The notes under the pieces were generated by a model that worked only from the letters and a program-made list of their open reading frames with translations, did not search any database and had not been told where the DNA came from. From assembly GCF_009618275.1 (NCBI RefSeq), contig NZ_WIAD01000024.1, positions 1-64,000 of the forward strand: a stretch of DNA of 64,000 nt, in the 5' to 3' direction. Position 1 is the first letter of the stretch. Each line of letters begins with the position of its first letter. Both the position numbers and the translations under genes were made by a program. This document shows, piece by piece, positions 34,133 through 42,454 of the stretch. Source of the stretch: Roseimaritima sediminicola (GTDB lineage: Bacteria > Planctomycetota > Planctomycetia > Pirellulales > Pirellulaceae).

Positions 34133-34312
34133 CGCGTCGGACCTGCCTACCGCGTATCGCATCGAGGCGCGGCACTGACGAACCTACACTGCAATTCCCC
34201 CCTCACCCCCGACCCCTCTCCCCCCAATCCTGGCTCGCTTAGGCTCGCCAGGATTGGGGGGGAGAGGGGAGGAAACATTTTTTTGTCCGTACATTGAATT
34301 CGTTAGAGTCAG
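34041..34312. repeat. Repeat C region with one 23-bp terminal repeat
   Basis: Two hairpins of the CTCTCCCCC...GGGGGAGAG family (34041-34090 and 34216-34266) are flanked by inverted GTACGGACAAAA / TTTTGTCCGTAC (near 34017 and 34284). On the right, 34290-34312 matches the 23-bp element end seen at 41631 at most positions. No left terminal repeat is seen; the left side runs into the Nudix gene. The same hairpin also occurs at 41689-41738, 41864-41914 and 60369-60420. Confidence 0.65.
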
Positions 34313-34342
34313 CAAATCTCAATTCTCAAATCTCAAATCAAT

Positions 34343-36385
34343 ATGCAACCCACCGACCCTCGGCGATGTTCGCCGCTCTGGCTTCTGGCCACTTTGCTGC
34401 TGTGCTTCGCGCTCACTCCGCTGAAAGCGTTTTGTCAGGACGTTCGCACAGCCGACTACAAAGCGTTGCCCGCTGCCGGCAAAGCTCCGCCGCCAGAGCA
34501 GGCGGAACGTTTGCGCGAGCGGATCGCGGGGCTGCGTCAAGCCTACCAACACGCCGGGCTCGCGGCGAGTGATACGGCGGACGTCGAGGTGTTGGTGCGC
34601 GCGGTGGATCTGGCGCTCGAGCAAAACTTGTTCTACAACGACAGAGATATCGCTGCGGCCGAAAAACTGCTCGACCGGGCGGCCCGGCGACTGGAAAAAC
34701 TGCGAGCCGGGCGACGCGGCATCGCGCTGTTGGAAGTTCCCGATTCTCCGGCCGACGAGCCGGTGCCGCTGGTCGGTGGATTCGTTTCACAAATCGATGA
34801 TTCGGTCCAGCCCTACGGTCTGGTCCTGCCCGCCGGTTGGAAAGCGGGCGACGGCAAGCCGCGAAGATTGGATGTATGGCTGCACGGCCGCGGTGACAGT
34901 AAAGTCGAACTGCAATTCATTCATGCACGTTTGCAATCCACCTCGCCGATCACGCCGCCCGAGACAATCGTGCTGCATCCTTTTGGTCGGCACTGCAACG
35001 CGTTCAAGTTCGCCGGCGAAGTGGACGTGTACGAAGCGATCGAACACGTGGCCGAGCGGTTCGCGGTCGACCCCGATTCGATCAGCATTCGCGGGTTTTC
35101 GATGGGCGGAGCGGGGTGTTGGCAGTTCGCGGTGCACGATCCCGGTCGCTGGTTTGCCGCGAATCCCGGTGCCGGATTTGCCGATACCGTCCGCTATCAG
35201 GGCTGGAACCGGCAGCCCGCCTACACGCTCAGCGGCGCCCAGCGACTGCTGCTCGCCTGGTACGACTGCCCGCCCTGGGCCGGCAACTTGCAGAACACCC
35301 GGGTGATCGCCTACAGCGGCGAACGCGACAAACAGAAATTGGCCGCCGACACGATGGCCGAAGCCAGTCGGGCACACGGCCTCCAGTGGACGCATGTGAT
35401 TGGCAAAGACATGGGGCATAAGATCGACGAGCCGTCGGCGGAAATCATGCAGCAGCAATTGCAACAGTGGGCTGCCGAACCGGCACCGGCGGTGCCCGAG
35501 GTCGACTTTACGACCTACACGCTGCGCTACCCGCGGTGTGACTGGTTGACGATCGAGGGCATCGAGCGGCATTGGCACCGGGCGCGGATCCAGGGTCGAG
35601 TCCAACCGAACCGGATCGTTTTGAAAACCGATGCGTGTACTCACCTGGCGATCGACTTGCCGGCCGACGTGCTGTCTGCAACCCCGGACGCGATCACCAT
35701 CGAGATCGATGGCGAAGCTCTGGTCGCGCCCGACGCGGTTGCCGGCCAACCCTATCACTGCGATTTAATTCGCCTGGACGAAGGCTGGGCGATCGCGTCT
35801 GAGCCCGACCGAAGCCTCCGCAAGCGGCCTGGTTTGCAAGGACCGATCGACGATGCCTTGACCGGGCGGTTTGTCTTCGTCCGCCCCAGTCGCCCCTGCT
35901 GGCACGGACGCGTCGAGCGGTGGGTGCAGGACGAATACCGGTACGCCAAGCAGCGTTGGCGAAGCATCATGCGCGGTGAGATTCGCGAGGTGAGCGACCG
36001 GGAGCTGGACGAGGCCACGATTGCCGACAGCAACCTGATCCTGTTCGGCGACCCGCACGCCAACGCCGTGCTGGCGGGGCTGGTCGATCGCTTGCCGCTG
36101 CACTGGGACCGGGACTCCCTGCAGATTGCCGGAGAACGCTTCGACGCGGCGGATCATGCGGCCGTGATGGTCTATCCCAATCCGTTGAACCCCGATCGCT
36201 ACATCGTCCTCAACAGCGGGCTGACGTTCCGCGAGTTCTCCAACGTCAGCAACTCGCGGCAGATCCCGATGCTTCCCGACTGGGCGATCCTGGACATCAC
36301 CGAAGGCAGCAACGCCCTGCTGCCCGGCAACGTTGCAGCCGAAGGTTTTTTCGATGAACGCTGGGAAGTGAAGGGGGAAGAGTGA
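34343..36385 (+). CDS. Secreted alpha/beta hydrolase (prolyl oligopeptidase-like)
   Basis: A 680-residue exported protein (signal peptide about 1-31, ending KAFCQ). A helical stretch (residues 50-125) precedes an alpha/beta hydrolase core: GLVLPAGW, DVWLHGRGD, and the nucleophile elbow SIRGFSMGGAGCWQFAV with the probable catalytic Ser in GFSMGG. GKDMGHKID supplies a candidate His. A C-terminal region of about 250 residues contains FVFVRPSRPCWHGRVERWV and SNLILFGDPHANAVL, often seen in planctomycete esterase/peptidase-like proteins. The last residues (EVKGEE) run into an A/G-rich microrepeat. Substrate unknown. Confidence 0.82.
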   Translation: MQPTDPRRCSPLWLLATLLLCFALTPLKAFCQDVRTADYKALPAAGKAPPPEQAERLRERIAGLRQAYQHAGLAASDTADVEVLVRAVDLALEQNLFYNDRDIAAAEKLLDRAARRLEKLRAGRRGIALLEVPDSPADEPVPLVGGFVSQIDDSVQPYGLVLPAGWKAGDGKPRRLDVWLHGRGDSKVELQFIHARLQSTSPITPPETIVLHPFGRHCNAFKFAGEVDVYEAIEHVAERFAVDPDSISIRGFSMGGAGCWQFAVHDPGRWFAANPGAGFADTVRYQGWNRQPAYTLSGAQRLLLAWYDCPPWAGNLQNTRVIAYSGERDKQKLAADTMAEASRAHGLQWTHVIGKDMGHKIDEPSAEIMQQQLQQWAAEPAPAVPEVDFTTYTLRYPRCDWLTIEGIERHWHRARIQGRVQPNRIVLKTDACTHLAIDLPADVLSATPDAITIEIDGEALVAPDAVAGQPYHCDLIRLDEGWAIASEPDRSLRKRPGLQGPIDDALTGRFVFVRPSRPCWHGRVERWVQDEYRYAKQRWRSIMRGEIREVSDRELDEATIADSNLILFGDPHANAVLAGLVDRLPLHWDRDSLQIAGERFDAADHAAVMVYPNPLNPDRYIVLNSGLTFREFSNVSNSRQIPMLPDWAILDITEGSNALLPGNVAAEGFFDERWEVKGEE

Positions 36386-36419
36386 AGGGTGAAGGGAGAG
36401 ATTGGAGATTTGCTAACTC

Positions 36420-36592
36420 TAAGCACGTCGCAACATTAACTTAGGCATTACTCTCCCTCTGGGAGAGTCGGGCTCTCAGGCCCGGAGAGGGTTTTCGTGA
36501 GTGCCCTCCCCGGGCCTGAGAGCCCGACCCTCCCGCTGCGCGGGAGGGTGTTGTCGCGGGGTTTCACCCAAAGATTTATGCCGACGTGCTTA
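36420..36592. mobile_element. TA-flanked 172-bp MITE-like element, copy 1
   Basis: Begins TAAGCACGTCG and ends CGACGTGCTTA, perfect 11-bp inverted ends including the TA dinucleotides. The interior has strong hairpins (CTCTCCC...GGGAGAG, GGGCTCTCAGGCCC, and CCCTCCCGCTGCGCGGGAGGG). It is inserted in the left terminal repeat of the element at 36413-37013. A second copy in opposite orientation is at 56680-56851. Confidence 0.75.
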
Positions 36593-36668
36593 ACGGAATC
36601 TATGTACGCGAATTTTCATTCGTGGCTGGTGTTTTAGTCCCGTAGGGACGGCAGGATGTAGCCACGGG

Positions 36669-36817
36669 CGCGAGCCCAATGCCACTTCCTTTGTAGCGGA
36701 ACGGCGCGAGCCGTCCGGTTTTGCGGTGCGAACCTTCACACACCGGGCGGCTTGCGCCGCTCCGCTAACGCTTCAATCGCAAGCGATGGTGAAAGTAGAT
36801 GGCATTGGGCGTGAGCC
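36669..36817. repeat. Repeat D, copy 1
   Basis: About 149 bp, with a 136-bp core identical to that at 43064-43212. It contains a near-perfect 26-bp inverted repeat (TAGCGGAACGGCGCGAGCCG and its partner ending CTCCGCTA), most of whose mismatches are G-U tolerated in RNA, and begins and ends with AATGCCA/TGGCATT. Confidence 0.8.
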
Positions 36818-36844
36818 CGTGGTACGAAAACGACACGATTGCGC

Positions 36845-36895
36845 TAGTCCCGCAGGGACGACAGGAGATGCATTCCTGTCGTCCCTGCGGGACTA
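36845..36895. repeat. Perfect 22-bp inverted repeat
   Basis: Arms 36845-36866 and 36874-36895 are exact complements around the 7-base loop GATGCAT. A related half site (AGTCCCGTAGGGACGGCAGG) lies about 205 bp to the left, near 36640-36660. Confidence 0.9.
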
Positions 36896-37033
36896 ACCGC
36901 CGAGGGGGCACCCATACCATGGGCTGACGCCCATGGCTACATCGCGATCGCCACTGGCGTGGCTGCTGCACCCCGAGCTTCGCACGCCATACATAGATTC
37001 TGTTAGAGCCAGGAGAGTGAGATTCGCAATCCC

Positions 37034-37831
37034 TCAGGTTCCTTCGGCTTCGCGAGCCGCCCGGCGGAGGTGTTCCAGGGGCACGTAGTACTTGCGATAG
37101 CGCCGGCCGTCGTCGAACATCGCGCCGCGGCGGTCGGGCACCAGCACGGTGGCTCGCCGCGTGATCCGGTTGACCACCCCCTGGAGAGCTTGGCCTTCGA
37201 AATCAAACCGGACGTGGGTGCCCACGCCGATCTTGAACTTCCGGGCCGCTCGCTCGCGCTGGGTGATCAGATCGTGTTGGTGTTGGGTGTGTCCGAAGAA
37301 GCGGTTGGCGATCTGTTGAAACGGTGTCTTGCTGCAAGAGCTATCGTCCCAGACCAGCATCTCGACCAGGTGCACCAGTTCGTGTTCCAGGACCCGCTGC
37401 ATCGCTTGCAAGCGGTTGCGGCACATGATGCCGGTAACTTCGACGGGCCGGTTCACGTCGCTGAAGGTTTGAAACAGCAAGGACGAGGAGAGAATGATTT
37501 CAAAGCGGCGTCGATCGCCTCGGCGGTAGCCAGCCGGATAATGGGTCACCGTCTTGCCGGCGTTCTTGGTCATGCGTGACGACCAGCCGAAGGACAGCCC
37601 TTCCTTTTGCGCCAGCGGCAGCAGCCTGCCGTCGAAGAATAGGTCGTCGTACATGCGAGCCATCCGCTGCAGATCGTCTCGGCCGACGCGTGTGAAGTTG
37701 GGGCTGGTCATCGCACGACTCAGCTTCAACGAGTCGTTATAGATTTGCAGTTGTCGCTCGCGTGCCGTCTTCCTGGGCACGCTCTGGCGTACGACATAGT
37801 CTGCCAGATCCGATCGTCTCGTTTGACTCAT
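37034..37831 (-). CDS. SprT-like zinc metallopeptidase domain protein
   Basis: A 265-residue protein with the zinc-binding motif HELVH (His150, Glu151, His154) in RVLEHELVHLVEML, and a likely third ligand in FFGHTQHQHDL. The N-terminal part MYDDLFFDGRLLPL...LSFGWSSRMTKNAGKT is the SprT-fold entry seen in SprT/Spartan-like proteins. A C-terminal segment (VGTHVRFDFEGQALQGVVNRITRRATVLV) looks like a small beta domain. No signal peptide. Function unproven; SprT relatives act in DNA-protein crosslink repair. Confidence 0.8.
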   Translation of the reverse strand: MSQTRRSDLADYVVRQSVPRKTARERQLQIYNDSLKLSRAMTSPNFTRVGRDDLQRMARMYDDLFFDGRLLPLAQKEGLSFGWSSRMTKNAGKTVTHYPAGYRRGDRRRFEIILSSSLLFQTFSDVNRPVEVTGIMCRNRLQAMQRVLEHELVHLVEMLVWDDSSCSKTPFQQIANRFFGHTQHQHDLITQRERAARKFKIGVGTHVRFDFEGQALQGVVNRITRRATVLVPDRRGAMFDDGRRYRKYYVPLEHLRRAAREAEGT

Positions 37832-38025
37832 CCGAACCGCTCCTTTATTCCATTCGGGTTGGGTTGCGTTATCATACTAAAGCTCGAAGTGGTCGGTCAC
37901 CTGTTTTCGGAAAGCGAGGGGGGGGGGCGAGTTCCCCGTCGCTTCATTCCTGCCAGATCTGGTAGACTGGCAGCGAACGCGGATGCTAGGAAAACGCGGG
38001 TTCTAGGAATTGGGGTACGAAGACA

Positions 38026-39285
38026 GTGAACAGCTCCAAGCAACGACTGGCACGCCCGGCGGCGGTCTGGCTCTTCGACGCGGCCCTCTGCAGCGCGGTG
38101 CTCTGTGCTGCCATGAGCGGACAAGCGGCCTCTGCGCAGCCGCCCTCCGCTGCCGAGAAACCCGCTGCCAAGAAACCCGCGGCCGAGAAACCCGCTGACT
38201 CGGACGCTGCCTCCGCCGCGGCAACCGGGGCGGAGGAGTCGGCCGAGCAGATGGAGCGGTTGTTGGCGAAACTCTCCAGCAATCAGTACATCCAACGCGA
38301 GACGGCGACGCTGAAATTAGCCGGCTTTGGCCACGCAGCGGTCCCGGTGCTCGTCCGTGGGGTGACCGGGGCGGATCTGGAAACGACCGAGCGCGCGATG
38401 CAGTTGCTCGAGCGACTGGCGCTGTCGGAACAGCCCACCGATCCGCCCATCGCCTGGGAGGCGATCTCGACGTTGGCCTCAAGCGGGAATGGGACGGCTG
38501 CCTCGCGAGCCAAATCGGCGCTGCGGGCTGTCTCGCTGCACCGCCAGAGCATGGCTCGCGAACATCTGGCCGCCGAGGGCATCACCGTGGGCTTGAGCAA
38601 CGTTATCATGGAAGCGTCGGCGATTAATGAAGAAGTCGTCTACGTGCCGCCGACCTGGAGCGGTGAAGCGAAAGACCTCCGCTGGTTGGCTTGGCTGCAT
38701 CACGTCTCCTACGCCGCGGTCGAAGGCGTTTCGATCAATCGCGAGGTGCTCGAGCAGGTCACGCAAATGCCGGACCTGAAGAACGTGATCATTACCGATA
38801 CGGATTTAAGCTCCGCCGAATTACAACCCCTGACCACGCTCGACCGCTTGGACCAGCTGGAGATTCGCTACACGCCGATCGACGATTCGGCAATCGAGCT
38901 GATCAAGCGATTGCCGCTGCGTCAGAAGTTGATCCTAAAAGGCACCAAGGTCACACCGGAGGCTGTGGAGTCGCTGCGTCGCGACTTGCCCGAGTTGCCC
39001 ATCGTGTATCAACGCGGCGGATTTTTGGGCGTGCGCTGCGATCCGTTCTCGCCGCGTTGTCAGATCACGGTCGTCATGAATGGCAGTGCGGCGGAGGTTG
39101 CCGGGATGCGAGCCGGCGACATCGTGACGCGCGTGGGAGAGCGACCGATCGGACGGTTTGCCGATTTGCAGGATGCCATCGGCGAATACGCGCCGGGCGA
39201 AGCGATTCCGATTGCGCTCGATCGCGGCGGTCAGAAGATCGAGGTGGTTGCCGAACTGGGAATGATGGACAGTGAAGACGATTGA
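38026..39285 (+). CDS. Exported HEAT/leucine-rich/PDZ protein
   Basis: A 419-residue protein with a GTG start. A signal or anchor segment (AAVWLFDAALCSAVLCAAM) is followed by an Ala/Lys/Pro-rich linker and an armadillo-like stretch (RETATLKLAGFGHAAVPVLVRGV). Leucine-rich-type repeats follow (MPDLKNVIITDTDLSSAELQPLTTLDRLDQLEIRYT), then a C-terminal PDZ domain (GGFLGVRCDPFSP...GSAAEVAGMRAGDIVTRVGERPI). No protease domain is present, so it is probably a binding or scaffold protein in the envelope. Its end overlaps the mutY start by 14 bp. A run of ten G lies about 100 bp upstream (37918-37927). Confidence 0.8.
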   Translation: MNSSKQRLARPAAVWLFDAALCSAVLCAAMSGQAASAQPPSAAEKPAAKKPAAEKPADSDAASAAATGAEESAEQMERLLAKLSSNQYIQRETATLKLAGFGHAAVPVLVRGVTGADLETTERAMQLLERLALSEQPTDPPIAWEAISTLASSGNGTAASRAKSALRAVSLHRQSMAREHLAAEGITVGLSNVIMEASAINEEVVYVPPTWSGEAKDLRWLAWLHHVSYAAVEGVSINREVLEQVTQMPDLKNVIITDTDLSSAELQPLTTLDRLDQLEIRYTPIDDSAIELIKRLPLRQKLILKGTKVTPEAVESLRRDLPELPIVYQRGGFLGVRCDPFSPRCQITVVMNGSAAEVAGMRAGDIVTRVGERPIGRFADLQDAIGEYAPGEAIPIALDRGGQKIEVVAELGMMDSEDD

Positions 39286-40411
39286 TCGGCACGACGCCGC
39301 CCGAGCCATGACAGCCCCCCATGACGACCGTTGGCAACGCCCGTCGTGGCGGCGCCAAGTCCAGCGCGCGGCGATGGGCTGGTTTGCGGACAATGCGCGC
39401 CGGCTGCCCTGGCGCGGCACTCGGGACCGCTACCGCGTGTGGCTCAGCGAGATCATGCTGCAGCAGACGCAGGTCGTGACGGTCATCCCCTACTTCGAAC
39501 GGTTTCTCGAACGCTTCCCCACCGTGGCGGACCTCGCCGCGGCGGACGAGCAAACCGTGATGCAGCTGTGGGAAGGACTGGGCTACTATCGCCGAGCCCG
39601 GCAGCTGCATGCCGCCGCCAAGCAAGTCGTCGACCGCCACGACGGCGTCTTTCCCCGTTCCTACGCCGAGGTCTTGGCCTTGCCGGGCGTGGGACGGTAC
39701 ACGGCCGGCGCGATTCTATCGATCGCCGATGGCCAGCGTCTGCCGATCGTCGAAGCCAACACCCAGCGATTGTACAGCCGCCTGATCGCTTCGACCTCGC
39801 CGCCTCAAGAACGCGCTGCCAACGCGTTGCTGTGGCAGTTCGCCGAAGCCATCCTGCCGCCCAGCGATGCCGGGACGTTCAATCAAGCGGCAATGGAGCT
39901 GGGGGCCCTGGTGTGCACGCCCAAAACCCCGGCCTGCCTGACCTGTCCGCTCCGCCCGAACTGCGCGGCGGTCCAGCTGGGGCTGGAGACGACGATCCCC
40001 GGCAGAGTCAAAAAGATTCAGTACGAGCAACGCACCGAGTTCGCGTTGTTGGTGCGGCACCCGGAAACCGAAGCCTACCTCGTGCACCGCGTACCGGCCG
40101 GGCAACGCTGGGCGGGATTGTGGGACTTCCCACGCTTTGGTCCGCCGGAGGTGGAGTCCGTGGAAGGAGCGGCCGCCTCGACCGAGCGTCAGTTCGACGT
40201 CTCGGTCGCGATCGGAGCGAAGGCGAAAACCATCCGTCATGGTGTCACGCGATACCGAATCACGCTGGAAGCGTTTCACGCCGAGGCCGAGCAAGCCTTC
40301 GCCGACACCGAAGATCAACGCTGGCTCTCGGCACGCCAACTAAAAACGCTGCCGCTGAGTGTGACCGGCCGCAAGCTAGCGGACTATCTCAAGACCAAAC
40401 GGAAAACCTGA
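39272..40411 (+). CDS. mutY: A/G-specific adenine glycosylase
   Basis: Removes A mispaired with 8-oxoG. A 379-residue protein with the helix-hairpin-helix LPGVGRYTAGAIL, the 4Fe-4S ligands Cys215, Cys222, Cys225 and Cys231 (C-x6-C-x2-C-x5-C), and a C-terminal MutT-like 8-oxoG recognition domain. The catalytic Glu (Glu60 in LSEIMLQQTQV) is present. The position of the essential Asp138 of E. coli is Glu161 (PIVEANTQR), a conservative but notable change. It overlaps the PDZ gene, so the two are probably co-transcribed. Confidence 0.94.
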   Translation: MKTIDRHDAARAMTAPHDDRWQRPSWRRQVQRAAMGWFADNARRLPWRGTRDRYRVWLSEIMLQQTQVVTVIPYFERFLERFPTVADLAAADEQTVMQLWEGLGYYRRARQLHAAAKQVVDRHDGVFPRSYAEVLALPGVGRYTAGAILSIADGQRLPIVEANTQRLYSRLIASTSPPQERAANALLWQFAEAILPPSDAGTFNQAAMELGALVCTPKTPACLTCPLRPNCAAVQLGLETTIPGRVKKIQYEQRTEFALLVRHPETEAYLVHRVPAGQRWAGLWDFPRFGPPEVESVEGAAASTERQFDVSVAIGAKAKTIRHGVTRYRITLEAFHAEAEQAFADTEDQRWLSARQLKTLPLSVTGRKLADYLKTKRKT

Positions 40412-40415
40412 GCTG

Positions 40416-41567
40416 CTACGGCGCTGGCGCTTCGGCCATCGCATCCAGCTCGTCGATTTTCACTCGGGTGCTCAGGATGTACGGGGCTTCGTCTCGGTCC
40501 CAGTGGCCGTAGGTGGTAACGACGAACGAGTCGTCGGGCAGGATTTCGACGCCGGGATAGGCGGTGTCGTAGCCCTTCTTATTGTCCTTGAAGCGGACGA
40601 CGTACTGTCCCGGCTGGCCTTGCACGATGTCTTCCCAGGTGCCGACCCAACCCACCCAGTCGCCTTCGAAGGGACGCTGGGCGGCGGAATGCTTGGGGGA
40701 GATGCAGCGGAAACTGATCAACAATCGGCCTTCGGAATCGTACTTGCCGGTATGCCGATCGCCGGTCAGCGCCAAAGGCAACTCCCGCGGCTCGGACCAG
40801 GTTTTGCCTTCGTCGGTTGAGAAGATCACGTGGGAATTCTTGCGGCGAGCGTTTTCACGCAGCAGGACGGCCAGCGTCTTGCCGTCGGGCGAACGGATGC
40901 AACCCGGTTCGCACAAATGCACGTCGGACGACTGAAAGATCGCCTCGGGATCGGACCAGTTCAACCCGCCGTCGGTCGAGCGGGTTTGATAGAGCGTGAA
41001 GGTGCGGACGTCGTCTTTGGCGGGCTCGGCGGAGATGAACCGGCCGTCGTCGTGGAACATCGCCAGGTAGTGTCCCGGGCCGGTGCGGAGGGCCTCGACG
41101 AAGCCCATCACCACGATGCCACCCCAATCGCCCACCGGCTTCAGCTCGCTCCAGCTCTGCCCGTCGTCTTCGCTGACCGCCAAGCGCGCCGGATACAACC
41201 CCGACCACATGATCACGCGCTTGTTGCCTTCGGCGTCGACCACTCGGTGCAGCGTGGGCACTTCCTTGGACGTGGCCCAGCTGGCCGGCGTCGGCAGCCG
41301 CTCGCTCCACGTGCGCCCGCCATCGGTGCTGCGTTTGTACACGATCCCGCCGCGGCCGTGTCCCTTGGGATACACGCACAGCATCGTCTTGCCGTCTTCC
41401 AACAAGCACGTCGTCGGATGGCCGAGGTACTGGCCGGCTTCGCGGTCCACGACCACCTGACGCTGGCTGTCCGCGTCCAAGTCAATCGTGGTGGGGTAGT
41501 CGCTCGGCGGATCGGCAGCAAAGCAGGTGGAGGTGGCGAGCAACAGCAACAGGACAAGCGTACGCAT
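40416..41567 (-). CDS. Secreted sialidase/BNR-repeat family protein
   Basis: A 383-residue exported protein (signal peptide 1-17, MRTLVLLLLLATSTCFA). Four Asp-box motifs are visible: STDGGRTW, SEDDGQSW, STDGGLNW and STDEGKTW, marking a six-bladed sialidase-type propeller. An Arg is present in LAVLLRENARRKNS. The family includes exo-sialidases and other glycan enzymes; the exact sugar cannot be told. It is convergent with mutY, only 4 bp apart. Confidence 0.85.
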   Translation of the reverse strand: MRTLVLLLLLATSTCFAADPPSDYPTTIDLDADSQRQVVVDREAGQYLGHPTTCLLEDGKTMLCVYPKGHGRGGIVYKRSTDGGRTWSERLPTPASWATSKEVPTLHRVVDAEGNKRVIMWSGLYPARLAVSEDDGQSWSELKPVGDWGGIVVMGFVEALRTGPGHYLAMFHDDGRFISAEPAKDDVRTFTLYQTRSTDGGLNWSDPEAIFQSSDVHLCEPGCIRSPDGKTLAVLLRENARRKNSHVIFSTDEGKTWSEPRELPLALTGDRHTGKYDSEGRLLISFRCISPKHSAAQRPFEGDWVGWVGTWEDIVQGQPGQYVVRFKDNKKGYDTAYPGVEILPDDSFVVTTYGHWDRDEAPYILSTRVKIDELDAMAEAPAP

Positions 41568-41630
41568 GGGCGGGGACTCCAGGGTTTGAGATTTGAGGTT
41601 TGAGATTTGAGATTTGAGATTTGAGATTTG

Positions 41631-41957
41631 CTGACTCCGGCGGAATCTATGTAGGGCTCGGAGCGGTAGAAGGCAATGTTTTCTCCCCTCTCCCCCGCTG
41701 CGCCGCGAGCATCAGCGAGTGAAGCAGTGGTGGGAGAGGGGCCGGGGGTGAGGGGGCTCGAGTGCAACGGAATGCCTGTTTGCGTACGCCTTTCCGATTC
41801 CCGTACCGTATCGAGACACCGCACTGGTGGTGCCGCTCTGCTGTTCCCCCTCACCCCCAACCCCTCTCCCCCGAAGCCTGACTCGCTTAGGCTCGCCAGG
41901 CTTCGGGGGATAGGGGAGAAAACGATTCTTCTCATACATCGATTCCGCCGGAGTCAG
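41631..41957. mobile_element. 327-bp element with 23-bp terminal inverted repeats
   Basis: Left end 41631-41653 (CTGACTCCGGCGGAATC...) and right end 41935-41957 are inverted copies at 22 of 23 bases. The element sits between GAGATTTG repeats on both sides (41588-41630, and 41957 onward). Inside are two repeat C hairpins, 41689-41738 and 41864-41914, and no gene. This and the GAGATTT microrepeat make up most of the 538-bp gap between the sialidase and DUF3140 genes. Confidence 0.75.
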
Positions 41958-42105
41958 GAGATTTGAGGATTGGGACGGGCGCGAAACCGGCGACCGCGTG
42001 CGGGACCTACTATAACCGGATCGCCCGCCGTGTTTGACTGGCGGCTACCATACACCCGTCACGAGACGAAGGCAGAACCAAGCGACCTACCGCAGCGAGG
42101 GTGTG

Positions 42106-42447
42106 ATGAGTGAAACCAGCGAAGACCGACAAGAGACCTACGAGCAGTTCTACGACTTGGTGAACATGCAGCCCAAGGAGCTGGAGCAGTGGCTGGAGAC
42201 CGACGAATCCCAATCGGTCGGTGACAGCGACGATGGTGGCGAGTCGACGGGCCACAAGTCCGGCCGGCAAATCGTCGACATCAAACGCACCAACAAGGAC
42301 GAGCTGAGCGACGAGCAGTGGGCGCACATGCGAAAAGTCTGCGGCTACGTCAAACGTCACCTGGCCCAGCGTCCCGACGGCGATGTCTCGGAAACCAACT
42401 GGGCGTACAGCTTGAAGAATTGGGGGCACGATCCCCAAAAGGATTGA
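42106..42447 (+). CDS. DUF3140 family protein
   Basis: A 113-residue soluble protein. The start MSETSEDRQETYEQF follows GAGGGTGTG; the longer frame from 42034 is not supported. ETYEQFYDLVNMQPKELEQWL, the HKSGRQIVDI segment and MRKVCGYVKRHLAQRP...WAYSLKNWGHDP match the DUF3140 small protein family. Function unknown. The family is often found near DNA-related or plasmid genes, but nothing here shows that. Confidence 0.85.
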   Translation: MSETSEDRQETYEQFYDLVNMQPKELEQWLETDESQSVGDSDDGGESTGHKSGRQIVDIKRTNKDELSDEQWAHMRKVCGYVKRHLAQRPDGDVSETNWAYSLKNWGHDPQKD

Positions 42448-42454
42448 GCCACCG

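Larger units (their letters stand above)
36413..37013. mobile_element. Composite non-autonomous element with 23-bp terminal inverted repeats
   Basis: Right end 36991-37013 and left end (36413-36420 joined to 36593-36606) form inverted copies matching at 20 of 23 bases once the TA-element at 36420-36592 is removed leaving one TA. The interior holds a repeat D copy (36669-36817), a 22-bp perfect palindrome (36845-36895) and no ORF of interest. This accounts for nearly all of the 648-bp gap between the hydrolase and SprT-like genes. No transposase is present, so any mobility would need a helper in trans. Confidence 0.65.
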
